Source of the DNA: Bacillus sp. FJAT-42376
Lineage (GTDB): Bacteria; Bacillota; Bacilli; Bacillales; Bacillaceae
Direction: 5' to 3'
NCBI RefSeq assembly: GCF_003816055.1
Contig: NZ_CP033906.1
Coordinates: 4,030,001 to 4,094,000, forward strand
Length of the DNA: 64,000 bases
Part shown: positions 8,089-16,246 of the stretch, one piece after another
How the letters are laid out: each line of letters begins with the position of its first letter
Numbering within the stretch: position 1 is the first letter of the stretch
Program-made: the position numbers and the translations under genes
Notes under the pieces: model-generated
Told to the model about the DNA's origin: nothing
The model's input: only the letters and a program-made list of their open reading frames with translations
Databases searched by the model: none

Positions 8089-9543
8089 TTACTTCAGTTT
8101 TTCGCTCACTGTTTTTGTGATTTCTTCTCCGCCTGCTTTTTTCCACTCCTCGACAAACTGGTCAAAATCACTGATTGGCCGTTTTCCGGTAATGACATCG
8201 CTTGAGAATTCTTTATACAGATTTTCCGTTGCATCCCACTTCGCTGCCGTTTCTTCATCCAGCATCACTTTGTTATCCTCGCTGTAATACTGCTGCACCA
8301 TTTTCGCAGATTCTTCTGCAGGCTTGGATAAAAGCGGGGTTTTCAGCGGTTTCTCTGTTTTAAATTCAGCCGGCTCCCAGAAACGGGCATACCATTCACT
8401 GTAATATTTATCTGTCAGCTCAATCTGATTGTCCACGATCTTATAGTGTTCGTTTTCAAACCCAATCCGGTCCAGCATCTGTCCCTTCGGACTGGCAAGA
8501 TAGTCGAGCACTTTGAAGGCAAGCTCCTTGTTCTTGGACTGGGAGGAAATCGCAATACCGCGGGATTCCTTCGAAATATCGGTCGCCCCATACCCCTGGA
8601 ACTCGCCCTTCGCAGGAGGAAGCACGGTCAATTCCGCCTCTTTGCCGTTCACCTGTGTCATTTTCCCGTTATAAATATCAATGACTTTTCCGTTTGTTCC
8701 AACGATGACTCCGGATTCGCCGTCATAGAAAGCTTTTTCCTTCGTATCCCATTGCTTTGTCGCAAACTGCTTGTCAAGCAGCCCTTCTTTATACAGCTCG
8801 CTGTAATACGCAAGCTTTGCTTTCTCCTTCTCTGAAACCTTGGCGTATTCGTATGTTCCGTCGCCTTTTTTCAGCCACGTCTGATTGATTCCGAATGCCA
8901 TATTAAAAATGGAATCGAGCTCCGTAATATCCCCTGCCACCGTAATCGCATTTTTCGGCTTTCCTCCGCCGGGTGCTTTTTCAACGAGTTCCTTGAAGAA
9001 CGCTTTGTACTGTTCAGGTGATGGATCAGCCATCAGCGTTTTAGAAGAAGAAAGCTGATTGAACCAGTCGCTGCGGATGACCGGTGTCTTTAAATCAAGG
9101 GGCTTGATCCACAGCAGATAAGGATAGTTTTTCATCCTCTTTTCATTGTATGGCTCCATGATCGATTTTAGGTTCTTTGATTTTTCGAGATAAGGGGTCA
9201 GATCCTCAAGCAGGTCCTGCTCCGCAATCTGCTGGTCGCCTCCCTGGAAATAAATCATGTCGGGAATATCGCCGCTGTATAAAAGCAGGTTCAGCTTTTC
9301 CGCATAGTTCCCCTGCGGCATTTGAACAAGCTCAAATTTCACATCCAATTTCTCATCCTTTTTCAAAGCCTTTTCCAGATTGCTGAAATATTTCTTTGTT
9401 GCCGGATTGGAAGGATCTTCGTCTTTCAGGACAAGCTTGATGGTGCCTGCCTTGCTTTCGGTCGTTGAAGTCTGATCATTTGAGCACGCAGCCATTGTAA
9501 AAATGAGCGCAGCGGCTGCAAACAAACCTGCTAGTTTTTTCAT
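8089..9543 (-). CDS. Solute-binding lipoprotein of a CUT1/LplA-type sugar ABC importer
   Basis: Protein of 484 residues exported as a lipoprotein: n-region MKKLAG, hydrophobic core, lipobox TMAAC with Cys at residue 20. The mature part has the family pattern of large solute-binding proteins that feed LplB/LplC-type permeases (VKFELVQMPQGNYAEKLN, SGDIPDMIYFQGGD, GIAISSQSKNKELAFKVLDY). Binding specificity cannot be read. Start chosen at 9543 because AAGGGGG lies seven bases upstream; the longer frame to 9576 would add eleven residues without a ribosome site. The ATPase subunit is missing from the operon, as usual for Bacillus CUT1 systems that share MsmX. Confidence 0.87.
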   Translation of the reverse strand: MKKLAGLFAAAALIFTMAACSNDQTSTTESKAGTIKLVLKDEDPSNPATKKYFSNLEKALKKDEKLDVKFELVQMPQGNYAEKLNLLLYSGDIPDMIYFQGGDQQIAEQDLLEDLTPYLEKSKNLKSIMEPYNEKRMKNYPYLLWIKPLDLKTPVIRSDWFNQLSSSKTLMADPSPEQYKAFFKELVEKAPGGGKPKNAITVAGDITELDSIFNMAFGINQTWLKKGDGTYEYAKVSEKEKAKLAYYSELYKEGLLDKQFATKQWDTKEKAFYDGESGVIVGTNGKVIDIYNGKMTQVNGKEAELTVLPPAKGEFQGYGATDISKESRGIAISSQSKNKELAFKVLDYLASPKGQMLDRIGFENEHYKIVDNQIELTDKYYSEWYARFWEPAEFKTEKPLKTPLLSKPAEESAKMVQQYYSEDNKVMLDEETAAKWDATENLYKEFSSDVITGKRPISDFDQFVEEWKKAGGEEITKTVSEKLK

Positions 9544-9579
9544 CCCTATACCCCCTTGAAATGGTTTTACATGCACGGC

Positions 9580-10458
9580 TTAATCCTTCACACCTCCTTC
9601 AAATGCTCCTTTTGCGTAAAACTTCAAAATGAGCGGATAGAGAATCAGGATCGGCACCATGGATACGATGATCATCCCGGCCTGGAGAGAGGAGAAATCC
9701 AGGCTCGCGATTTTGTCGTAGGAGAGGACATTTTGAGCTCCAATCAGAGAGGCGTTGTCCTTTTGAACGACAAACTGCCTAAGGACCACCTGGAGCGGCC
9801 ACTTATTCGGATCGGTGATATAAATCGTCGCCCGGAAATATTCATTCCAGTGGTAGACCGCGTAAAAGAGACCAAGTGTCGCAAGTCCCGGCTTCGACAG
9901 CGGCAGCATGATTCTCGTAAAAATACGAAAATGTCCGGCCCCATCGATTCTGGCTGCTTCGAGAATGCTGTCAGGCACGTCCTGAAAAAAGCGGATGAGA
10001 ATGAACAGATAGTACACATTGATCGCCTTATAGAAAATAAGCGACATGTATGTATTGAGCAGGCCAAGGTCCTTTACGAGCAAATACTCAGGAATCAGGC
10101 CGGGTTCAAATACCATAATGATAATGAGCAGAACGAGGACCACTTTTTTGCCGACGAAGTAGGTTCTCGACAGAACGTATGCGGCCATGGCTGTTAAAAA
10201 GAGGTTCAGGGCGGTTCCGGCAACGGTCAGGAAAATCGTATTAAAAATACTCCGGACAATGAGCGGATTGGAAAAGAGCACCTGATAGTTAATCAAAGAA
10301 AAGCCCTTTGGCAAAATATCAAGTCCTCCGAGTGCCTGTACCTTTAAAGGGTCGGAAAAAGACATCGCAAGCAGATTCAGGATCGGGATGAGCACCGAAA
10401 CCGAAAGCAAAATCAACAGGACATAAACGAGAGCGGAAAAAGGCGTTAGCTTTTTCAC
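9580..10458 (-). CDS. LplC-type ABC sugar permease (BPD_transp_1)
   Basis: Inner-membrane permease of 292 residues with six predicted helices. The EAA loop reads SILEAARIDGAGHFRIFTRI (near residue 185) and is followed by LPLSKPGLATL, the LplC/YtcP hallmark; the C-terminus ends in YFEGGVKD-like residues AFEGGVKD. A GTG at 10458 starts two bases after the stop of the preceding permease and has GAGGGG eight to ten bases upstream; the frame could open three codons earlier. It forms a heterodimer with the product of the next gene upstream. Confidence 0.88.
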   Translation of the reverse strand: MKKLTPFSALVYVLLILLSVSVLIPILNLLAMSFSDPLKVQALGGLDILPKGFSLINYQVLFSNPLIVRSIFNTIFLTVAGTALNLFLTAMAAYVLSRTYFVGKKVVLVLLIIIMVFEPGLIPEYLLVKDLGLLNTYMSLIFYKAINVYYLFILIRFFQDVPDSILEAARIDGAGHFRIFTRIMLPLSKPGLATLGLFYAVYHWNEYFRATIYITDPNKWPLQVVLRQFVVQKDNASLIGAQNVLSYDKIASLDFSSLQAGMIIVSMVPILILYPLILKFYAKGAFEGGVKD

Positions 10459-10460
10459 GG

Positions 10461-11360
10461 TTACCACACCCCTCTTCCCGTAAGCCGCTTCGAAATAAAA
10501 TGAGTTCCAAGGATCAGCACCGTTCCGATGACCCCTTTAAATAAACTCGCAGCCGTTGCATACGAATACTGTCCATTCACAAGTCCGATCCTGTATACAT
10601 ACGTGTCCAATATATCAATCACGGAAATGACCGAGTTGTTCATTAAATTGAACACCTGATCGAATCCCGCGTTCATGAAGAAACCGAGATTCAGGATAAA
10701 AACGGTGATGATCGTCCCGGAAAGCTCAGGGATTGTAATGTACCGGAGCTGCTGGAGATTCGAAGCCCCATCAATCCGCGCCGCTTCATACAAAGCCGGA
10801 CTGATTTTCATAATCGCAGCCAGGTAAATAATCGAATCCCAGCCGGCGCTGCGCCAGATTTCCGAAAAGACGAGCACCCAGCGGATGTGGTCCTTACTTG
10901 TCATATAATCAACCGACGGAAGCTGAAAAAAATTCCGGATCAGATTGAGTCCTCCGTCTTCCGGGTTCAGAAGGCTTATCCAAATTCCGGCGATCACGAC
11001 CCATGAAAGGAAATGAGGCAGATAAATGATTGACTGAACCGAATTTCGAAATCGGCCATGCTGGACTTCATTGATTAAAATCGATAAAAGAATCGGGACC
11101 GGAAAAAAGAAAAGCATTTTCATCGCACTGATGATGACCGTGTTTTTCAAAACGGTAAAAAAAGCCGGGGAGCTGAAGAGCACGTTAAAATGCTTCAGCC
11201 CCACCCATTCGTGATTTCCGAGGATCCGGTAATCCTGGAACGCAAGCTTCATCCCAATCAGCGGAACGATATGAAAGGTAATGAAGTACACAAGCGCCGG
11301 AACAAGCATCGCGTAAAGAACCCAGTCTTGTTTGATCAATTTCCACTTTGATTGCAGCAT
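10461..11360 (-). CDS. LplB-type ABC sugar permease (BPD_transp_1)
   Basis: Protein of 299 residues with six predicted membrane helices. The opening VLYAMLVPALVYFITFHIVPLIGM and the EAA loop ALYEAARIDGASNLQQLRYI place it in the LplB/YteP family, which pairs with LplC-type permeases. It follows the DUF4387 gene by about 47 bases. Substrate unknown; related systems in Bacillus carry oligosaccharides such as rhamnogalacturonan fragments. ATG start with AAAGGAGC upstream. Confidence 0.88.
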   Translation of the reverse strand: MLQSKWKLIKQDWVLYAMLVPALVYFITFHIVPLIGMKLAFQDYRILGNHEWVGLKHFNVLFSSPAFFTVLKNTVIISAMKMLFFFPVPILLSILINEVQHGRFRNSVQSIIYLPHFLSWVVIAGIWISLLNPEDGGLNLIRNFFQLPSVDYMTSKDHIRWVLVFSEIWRSAGWDSIIYLAAIMKISPALYEAARIDGASNLQQLRYITIPELSGTIITVFILNLGFFMNAGFDQVFNLMNNSVISVIDILDTYVYRIGLVNGQYSYATAASLFKGVIGTVLILGTHFISKRLTGRGVW

Positions 11361-11407
11361 CGCAAAGCCAGCTCCTTTTCAGGCAGAGAATAAGAGTTTG
11401 ATTGGTT

Positions 11408-11716
11408 TTAGATTTCAATAGAAAATAGCGGAGCGTGCTGCTGGGCTCCGTACACATCCCGGTCTCCGATCGTTCCGGAGGACACCGTCCGTGCCATCGT
11501 GATTTTGATGCCGAGGGCCTGATCGAAGAAAACCAGGTGATGAATTTGATTCTCTTCTACCCCATAAAGCCGGGAGATTGACTGATGTGTGATTTTCCCT
11601 GAATGCTTGACCTTTTCATAGCTGGCAGCTGAATCGAACAGAATATCCAGCGTCAGTTCAAAAGGCCCTGAATTTTTACTGCGGATGATTTTTGCCAGTT
11701 CATAAAGAGAGGCCAT
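11408..11716 (-). CDS. DUF4387-family protein
   Basis: Cytosolic protein of 102 residues. The pattern IRSKNSGPFELTLDILFD near the N-terminus and GDRDVYGAQQHAPL near the C-terminus is that of DUF4387, a small domain that in bacteria is encoded next to, or fused with, AtuA-like proteins. Here it overlaps the AtuA gene by 17 bases, which supports a two-subunit complex. AtuA-like/DUF4387 pairs occur in acyclic terpene and other carbon-compound pathways, but I know of no proven reaction. ATG with AGGAGGT five bases upstream. Confidence 0.8.
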   Translation of the reverse strand: MASLYELAKIIRSKNSGPFELTLDILFDSAASYEKVKHSGKITHQSISRLYGVEENQIHHLVFFDQALGIKITMARTVSSGTIGDRDVYGAQQHAPLFSIEI

Positions 11717-13073
11717 CGGTTACCTCCTGATAATAGACGGTGAAGAAATCTCTTTTTGCCTCCATTAAGTGATAAATCGAAAACTCATACACAGGGCCAA
11801 ATTCAATGTCACTTGGAGCGAACGGAAAGGCCAGATTGCCTGCAGTGGATTTCCGGTTTTCGTAGCCAAAGTGCAAAAACGTAGACCTTACCGTTGCACA
11901 TATACTGCTTGCGAGCTCCTGGGTTTTCGCGAGCACTTCAAACATGACTCCAATCTCATGTCCGGAAAACGGGACCGTCTCCATTTCTCCGAGTACACCA
12001 TTTTTGCCGTAATGGTAAAACCGGATATCATAATCGGCATCATCAATGTCCGAATAGTATTCGGCCGCCTGAAGCTTGACCTGTTCTTCTACTTCTTCAA
12101 GACGCTCAAGCAGGAGCGGATCGCGGACCCCCGCCAGCACAAAGGTCCGGTACGCAGCCTCCTTTGCCCCTTCAAGCTTGATGAAGTACGGATCCGATTC
12201 GAGGTAGCGGCTATTCTTCACCTCTACCACGCCAGGCTCCAATTCCTCAAACGAGCAATGCTCCAGATCGAGGGTAAAACCCGGACCGTGAAGAATATAC
12301 GGGTGTTCTTTTTCATAAAAGGTGTGCGCGGCCACACTGACAGGCGTGCAGGCTCGTTTCTCGCTCAGTGCCTGTACGGTAAAGGAATCATGGGTCAGCG
12401 TTCCAAGAATGCAATCCTTTGTTGTTCCCGGCTCCGCGCAAAGGGCTCCGCATTCTAATATTTTTCCAAGATGATAGCTCAGTCCGGGATCTTTTCCATG
12501 AAAAAGTCCGATCGCTGCAAAGGGAGATGGATCATAGGCCCGTCCGCATACAATGATGTCACTACCATTCTCTAATGCTTCTAAAATCGGTTCGTGCCCC
12601 ATTTGGGCAACAATGGAATGAGTTTGAAGAATGGTTTCTTCGTCTAAGGCAGGAATGTTTGGTGTGAGCGGTTTAATTTGATGAAGCTGGTTCGCCTTCA
12701 TCACGGTTTCTTGAAGAATATCTGCTGGAATGATCGCAATTTTGGCGGATAAGAAGTGTTCGGATAAAATTTCATGAATGATCAAAAGGGTCCAGTCAAG
12801 ATGCGGCTTTGCTCCCGCTCCTCCTGCAGAGCCGATGACAATCGGGATTTTCCTTGGCAGACCCTGGGTGATGAGCAGCTCCAGGTCCTTTTTGGCGGCC
12901 CGGCGGCTCACAATAGATACACCGGCGCCCAGTTTATGCGGACCCGCATCGGTTGAGCCCGCATCGACCACAATGCCATGCACGCCGTATTCAAGCCCCT
13001 TCACAAAAGAAGCAGCAGGAAATCCGTATCCAAGCATCCCGCACGGGGAAAGAATTCTGACCATATCGGCCAT
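11700..13073 (-). CDS. AtuA-like protein (DUF1446)
   Basis: Protein of 457 residues, full length for the AtuA core. Visible family motifs: SPCGMLGYGFP, VVDAGSTDAGPHKLG, IGSAGGAGAKPHLDW and DIIVCGRAYDPSPFAAIGLF. AtuA was named for acyclic terpene utilisation in Pseudomonas; its chemistry is not settled, and homologs occur in many degradation operons. It is the first gene of the operon, 80 bases behind a strong promoter with a catabolite site, so it is expected to be the earliest-made enzyme of the pathway. It translationally overlaps DUF4387. Start ATG with GAGGAGG eight bases upstream. Confidence 0.82.
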   Translation of the reverse strand: MADMVRILSPCGMLGYGFPAASFVKGLEYGVHGIVVDAGSTDAGPHKLGAGVSIVSRRAAKKDLELLITQGLPRKIPIVIGSAGGAGAKPHLDWTLLIIHEILSEHFLSAKIAIIPADILQETVMKANQLHQIKPLTPNIPALDEETILQTHSIVAQMGHEPILEALENGSDIIVCGRAYDPSPFAAIGLFHGKDPGLSYHLGKILECGALCAEPGTTKDCILGTLTHDSFTVQALSEKRACTPVSVAAHTFYEKEHPYILHGPGFTLDLEHCSFEELEPGVVEVKNSRYLESDPYFIKLEGAKEAAYRTFVLAGVRDPLLLERLEEVEEQVKLQAAEYYSDIDDADYDIRFYHYGKNGVLGEMETVPFSGHEIGVMFEVLAKTQELASSICATVRSTFLHFGYENRKSTAGNLAFPFAPSDIEFGPVYEFSIYHLMEAKRDFFTVYYQEVTDGLSL

Positions 13074-13088
13074 TGCGGACGCCTCCTC

Positions 13089-13118
13089 ATATAGTAATAG
13101 ACTGCCGTACTACTATAT
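13089..13118. promoter_or_regulatory. Inverted repeat in the leader of the AtuA operon, possible operator
   Basis: ATATAGTA (13089-13096) and TACTATAT (13111-13118) form an 8-bp perfect inverted repeat with a 14-base gap, between the cre site and the ribosome site. Such a site could bind a specific regulator, and no regulator gene lies in the operon. It may also be chance in AT-rich DNA. Confidence 0.35.
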
Positions 13119-13122
13119 GATA

Positions 13123-13136
13123 TGTAATCGCTTACA
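13123..13136 (-). promoter_or_regulatory. CcpA catabolite-responsive element (cre)
   Basis: TGTAATCGCTTACA matches the consensus TGWAANCGNTNWCA at every position, on both strands. It lies just downstream of the -10 box and covers the expected transcription start, so bound CcpA should repress the AtuA/importer operon when preferred sugars are present. Confidence 0.88.
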
Positions 13137-13140
13137 AATA

Positions 13141-13169
13141 ATAGTAGTTGTAATTCTTTTTCCAGTCAA
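13141..13169 (-). promoter_or_regulatory. Sigma-A promoter of the AtuA/importer/ADP-ribosylglycohydrolase operon
   Basis: Minus-strand TTGACT (-35, 13164-13169), a 17-base spacer and TACTAT (-10, 13141-13146). Both boxes match 5 of 6 consensus positions. The start site would fall near 13134, inside the cre. Confidence 0.85.
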
Positions 13170-13284
13170 GGCTGAGCGGTGATTTTGTCGAAAAATAACC
13201 GAACAAATATTCTTATTGATAAGAAGGAAATAAGGCGAGTAAGAACGAATGGAAGGATGAAACCATTTTAAAGGAGTGTTTAAC

Positions 13285-13701
13285 ATGAAGCATCAAGCGA
13301 CACCTTACCTTACTTTCAACGGAAATGCAAAAGAAGCATTGGATTATTACAAAGAATTGTTTGGAGGAGAAATAACAAACGTTCAAACTTATGGACAAGC
13401 AGATTTCCCCACTCCCCCTGAAGCTGACGAAATGATTCTTCATGCACGCTTTAAACAAGGCCCGCTATTTTTTATGGCCTCCGATGCCACTTCAGACCGC
13501 GCTGTAACAATTGGCTCCAACATCACCCTCGCTCTTGAACTGGAAAGCGAAGAGGAAATTCAAACCATCTACTCAAAACTAAGCGAAAAAGGAACGGTGC
13601 ATATGGAGCTGCAGGACACGTTCTGGGGAGCGAAATATGCAAAGGTAACCGATCCGTTCGGAGTGACGTGGGATCTGAATTTCGAGAAGGGGAACGGCTG
13701 A
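13285..13701 (+). CDS. VOC-superfamily protein (PhnB/glyoxalase-like)
   Basis: Small cytosolic protein of 138 residues. It has the 3-demethylubiquinone-methyltransferase/PhnB pattern of the vicinal oxygen chelate fold: TPYLTFNGNAKEALDYYKELF at the start, a middle with GPLFFMASD, and the C-terminal AKVTDPFGVTWDLN. Members are diverse (metal enzymes or binding proteins) and the substrate cannot be told. Start ATG at 13285 with AAAGGAG eight bases upstream; a GTG nine bases earlier overlaps that ribosome site. It stands alone, convergent with the cwlJ-like gene. Confidence 0.82.
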   Translation: MKHQATPYLTFNGNAKEALDYYKELFGGEITNVQTYGQADFPTPPEADEMILHARFKQGPLFFMASDATSDRAVTIGSNITLALELESEEEIQTIYSKLSEKGTVHMELQDTFWGAKYAKVTDPFGVTWDLNFEKGNG

Positions 13702-13780
13702 ACTTACTCTTCTTAAAAAACCGCTGCCTTTACATTTGGTAAGCCAAAGCCATAACCCGGAATCTGTATGAAACGATAGA

Positions 13781-13810
13781 AAAAGCCTCTTCCGGAGAGG
13801 AGAGGCTTTT
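13781..13810. terminator. Bidirectional terminator between convergent genes
   Basis: AAAAGCCTCT/AGAGGCTTTT (13781-13790 with 13801-13810) pairs perfectly, with A and T runs on either side, so it can serve both the VOC gene and the cwlJ-like gene. Confidence 0.75.
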
Positions 13811-13876
13811 CTGATAACCACTATTGAAACGCCCTTTCATCTGTGAACCAGCGCCCCAGCGCCAAACTCGTCTCCG

Positions 13877-14317
13877 CTATCCGCCATACACACTGGCACA
13901 CGTTCCCGCTTTCGGTTCGTAATAACAGTGGTTCTTGTATTGACCCGCTTTCGGCTGGCCATACCACGTTGGAGGACACGGGGCATACGGGTTAAAATAC
14001 CACAGGGAAAACTTGGCCGGATGATCCCGCCAATAATCCAAATTCTTTTTGGCCAGTCTTTTTTCCACCGACCTCGCCCGGTTATAAAAAACATTTCCCT
14101 TCTGAACCGCCTCAAATGAATAATTCCCGCCCTGCACCTGAAAAATAACCTGCCGGACCGTGCGCACATCTTTAAAGTCGAGGCAGGTGGCTTTTACACG
14201 GTTTACAATGACGTTCCCCACATACAGCATCCCCTGCTGCCCTTCCCCTTCCGCCTCCGCCCTCATCATCCGTGCCATCAAGGCAACATCAGCATCTGTG
14301 TATTTCACTCTGGGCAT
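13877..14317 (-). CDS. cwlJ: CwlJ-like spore cortex-lytic cell wall hydrolase
   Basis: Protein of 146 residues, the length of B. subtilis CwlJ (142). The SleB/CwlJ hydrolase domain fills it: VALMARMMRAEAEGEGQQG with the presumed catalytic Glu21, VGNVIVNRVKATCLDFK, and the end FSLWYFNPYAPCPPTWYGQP. CwlJ has no signal peptide and is placed in the spore coat to degrade muramic-lactam cortex during germination. The open frame extends far upstream, but GAGGTGATC lies just before the ATG at 14317 and the family starts there. Its partner gene (gerQ) is not adjacent. A paralog such as YkvT is less likely given the lack of a signal peptide. Confidence 0.82.
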   Translation of the reverse strand: MPRVKYTDADVALMARMMRAEAEGEGQQGMLYVGNVIVNRVKATCLDFKDVRTVRQVIFQVQGGNYSFEAVQKGNVFYNRARSVEKRLAKKNLDYWRDHPAKFSLWYFNPYAPCPPTWYGQPKAGQYKNHCYYEPKAGTCASVYGG

Positions 14318-14560
14318 TTTGATCACCTCAAGATAGTTTATGAGGGGATGGGGGTTTGATGTCACAATGGAGGCTGGGCAGGGTGGTTTCTGTTCAAAAG
14401 GCAAGAAACCGCTTAAATCCAGAGTAGTTAGCAACGCATATGATCCTGAATTCGGAGAAAGTAAATTTACAATAGTTGAATTTTTGCTATCCACAGGAAC
14501 CTTTAAGATTTTCCTATACAGATTCCCTGACATTGTAAACTTTATACTCGTCAAAAAGTA

Positions 14561-14600
14561 AAGAAGCCGATCTATGTATCCGATCGGCTTCTTTTTTTCA
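14561..14600. terminator. Bidirectional terminator after the LplA-like gene
   Basis: Twelve-bp stem AAGAAGCCGATC/GATCGGCTTCTT (14561-14572 with 14582-14593). T runs follow on both strands. It abuts the stop codon of the solute-binding protein gene. Confidence 0.82.
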
Positions 14601-16229
14601 GTTTGCAGAATGGTACTCATCCAATGCTTTTTGTTTAATGTTGATGAGCTTAGACAGCCCGCTTTTCTCTAGCTGCTTCAAATAGCCATCCCATTGTTTT
14701 TCAATTCCGCCTTTTTGAATCCATTCTGCTTTCTTCCGTTCTGCTAAAGGCTTAATCGCTGTTTCCAGCTGTGTCAGCTCGTTCAAATCCTCCTGATTTA
14801 ATAAAATCGGCGGATAGTTGTACGTTGCTTTCATATGAGGAACATAGGTTTCATGCAGAATTTTAAGTCTCCATGCCGCATCATCCGGTTTTGTTGAGAC
14901 CGTACCATAATACTCGTCTAAAACGGCAAGCGGACCGTCGGCATTTGTCTTTTGTCTGACATCCCATGGTGACGCATCCCCGAGCGGCAAGTGCTTAAGA
15001 TTGCCGTCAGCAGTCTTTTCAAAAATATTCTGCTGTTTTTTATCTCCATACGTTCCCCAGTTATTTTGCACAGACTGGCTCGGCTCATAGGCTTTGTCAA
15101 CCCATTTAGCTGTCAGTTCAAGGTTCTTGTTGGCATTCGTAATAACCATTCTTCCACGGTCAAATCCATAGCCGTTGGTGCGGGCCACATTGGTTTCACC
15201 GTTTGGCCCTTTCAATGGAGGAAGCGGGACATAGTCCTCGTTGTTGCCGGAAATATTGGCGCGATCCCATGTAAAATACATTCCGTAGCGGCCGTTTTTC
15301 CCCTTTGCAACATATGTGTTCCAGTCTTGAGTATAGGCTTCCTTATCAATCAGCCCCTGTTTCTGAAGCTGATGAAGCCAGCTGATTCCCTCTTTATACC
15401 CTTCCTGTGCTGCCGTATACATGACTTTTTTATCTTCTGAAACGACATAATGGTCGTAGTTATCCCCTAATCCAAAAGCACCTAATAGCATGGCAGGGTC
15501 TTCTCCTCCATGATTAATCATAAAGGACATCGGGATAATGTCATTTCTGCCTTCCGGTTTCTTTTCTTTAAAAGCAACCAGCACATCTTCCAGCTCTTTT
15601 GTTGTGGTTGGCATCTTCAGTCCCAGCTCATCCAGCCACTTCTTATTGATCCAGGGGATATCATCGAGCGCCTGTATGGCTTCTTTTCCGCTGCCAAGCT
15701 CCTCTATCCACGGGAATGAATAAATATGGCCATCAGAAGCGGTAATCAGCTTTTTGTATTCCGGACGTGCCTCCAATACTTTTTTGAAATTCGGCATATG
15801 CTTTTCAATTAACTCATCCACCGGCACAATGACTCCCTGCTTCGCGTAGCGGAGGATATCGTTATCTCCCAAAGCGGCATGAAAAACTGCATCCGGAAGA
15901 TCTCCGCTTGCCAGCTCAAGATTTCGTTTATCCCCAAACTGCTCCCAAGGATAATTTGTCCAGTCGATATGAACGTTTGTATCTTCTTCATACCTCTTCC
16001 AAATTAATTTGTCATTTGGATCCTTAGGGGCGATTGGTGAACTCTGCGTTAAAAATTTAAGGGTGGTCTTTTTCTCTAATGGAAATGAAACATCTTTCAA
16101 TTCATAGCTGGGCGATGAATTCTTTCCCGCTGCATCGGTAGAGCTTTTTGAATTGGAGCATCCTGCCGCCAACAGTGAAGCGGCGAGCATCGCTGCAAAA
16201 ACAGCTTTCAATTGTCTGTTTTTCTTCAT
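14598..16229 (-). CDS. LplA/YtcQ-type solute-binding lipoprotein
   Basis: Protein of 543 residues. Signal peptide with lipobox LLAAGC (Cys at residue 24), then a Ser-rich linker. The body carries the LplA/YtcQ-like pattern (TTLKFLTQSSPIAPKDPNDKLIWKRYEEDTN split over residues 53-85, and GDLPDAVFHAALGDNDILRYAKQG) typical of large solute-binding proteins for oligosaccharides. It follows two permease genes and completes a CUT1 importer; the ATPase is again absent. Likely controlled by the YesM/YesN-type system to its right. Start ATG with GGAGGG upstream. Confidence 0.88.
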   Translation of the reverse strand: MKKNRQLKAVFAAMLAASLLAAGCSNSKSSTDAAGKNSSPSYELKDVSFPLEKKTTLKFLTQSSPIAPKDPNDKLIWKRYEEDTNVHIDWTNYPWEQFGDKRNLELASGDLPDAVFHAALGDNDILRYAKQGVIVPVDELIEKHMPNFKKVLEARPEYKKLITASDGHIYSFPWIEELGSGKEAIQALDDIPWINKKWLDELGLKMPTTTKELEDVLVAFKEKKPEGRNDIIPMSFMINHGGEDPAMLLGAFGLGDNYDHYVVSEDKKVMYTAAQEGYKEGISWLHQLQKQGLIDKEAYTQDWNTYVAKGKNGRYGMYFTWDRANISGNNEDYVPLPPLKGPNGETNVARTNGYGFDRGRMVITNANKNLELTAKWVDKAYEPSQSVQNNWGTYGDKKQQNIFEKTADGNLKHLPLGDASPWDVRQKTNADGPLAVLDEYYGTVSTKPDDAAWRLKILHETYVPHMKATYNYPPILLNQEDLNELTQLETAIKPLAERKKAEWIQKGGIEKQWDGYLKQLEKSGLSKLINIKQKALDEYHSAN

Positions 16230-16246
16230 TTTTTTCCCTCCAGTTA

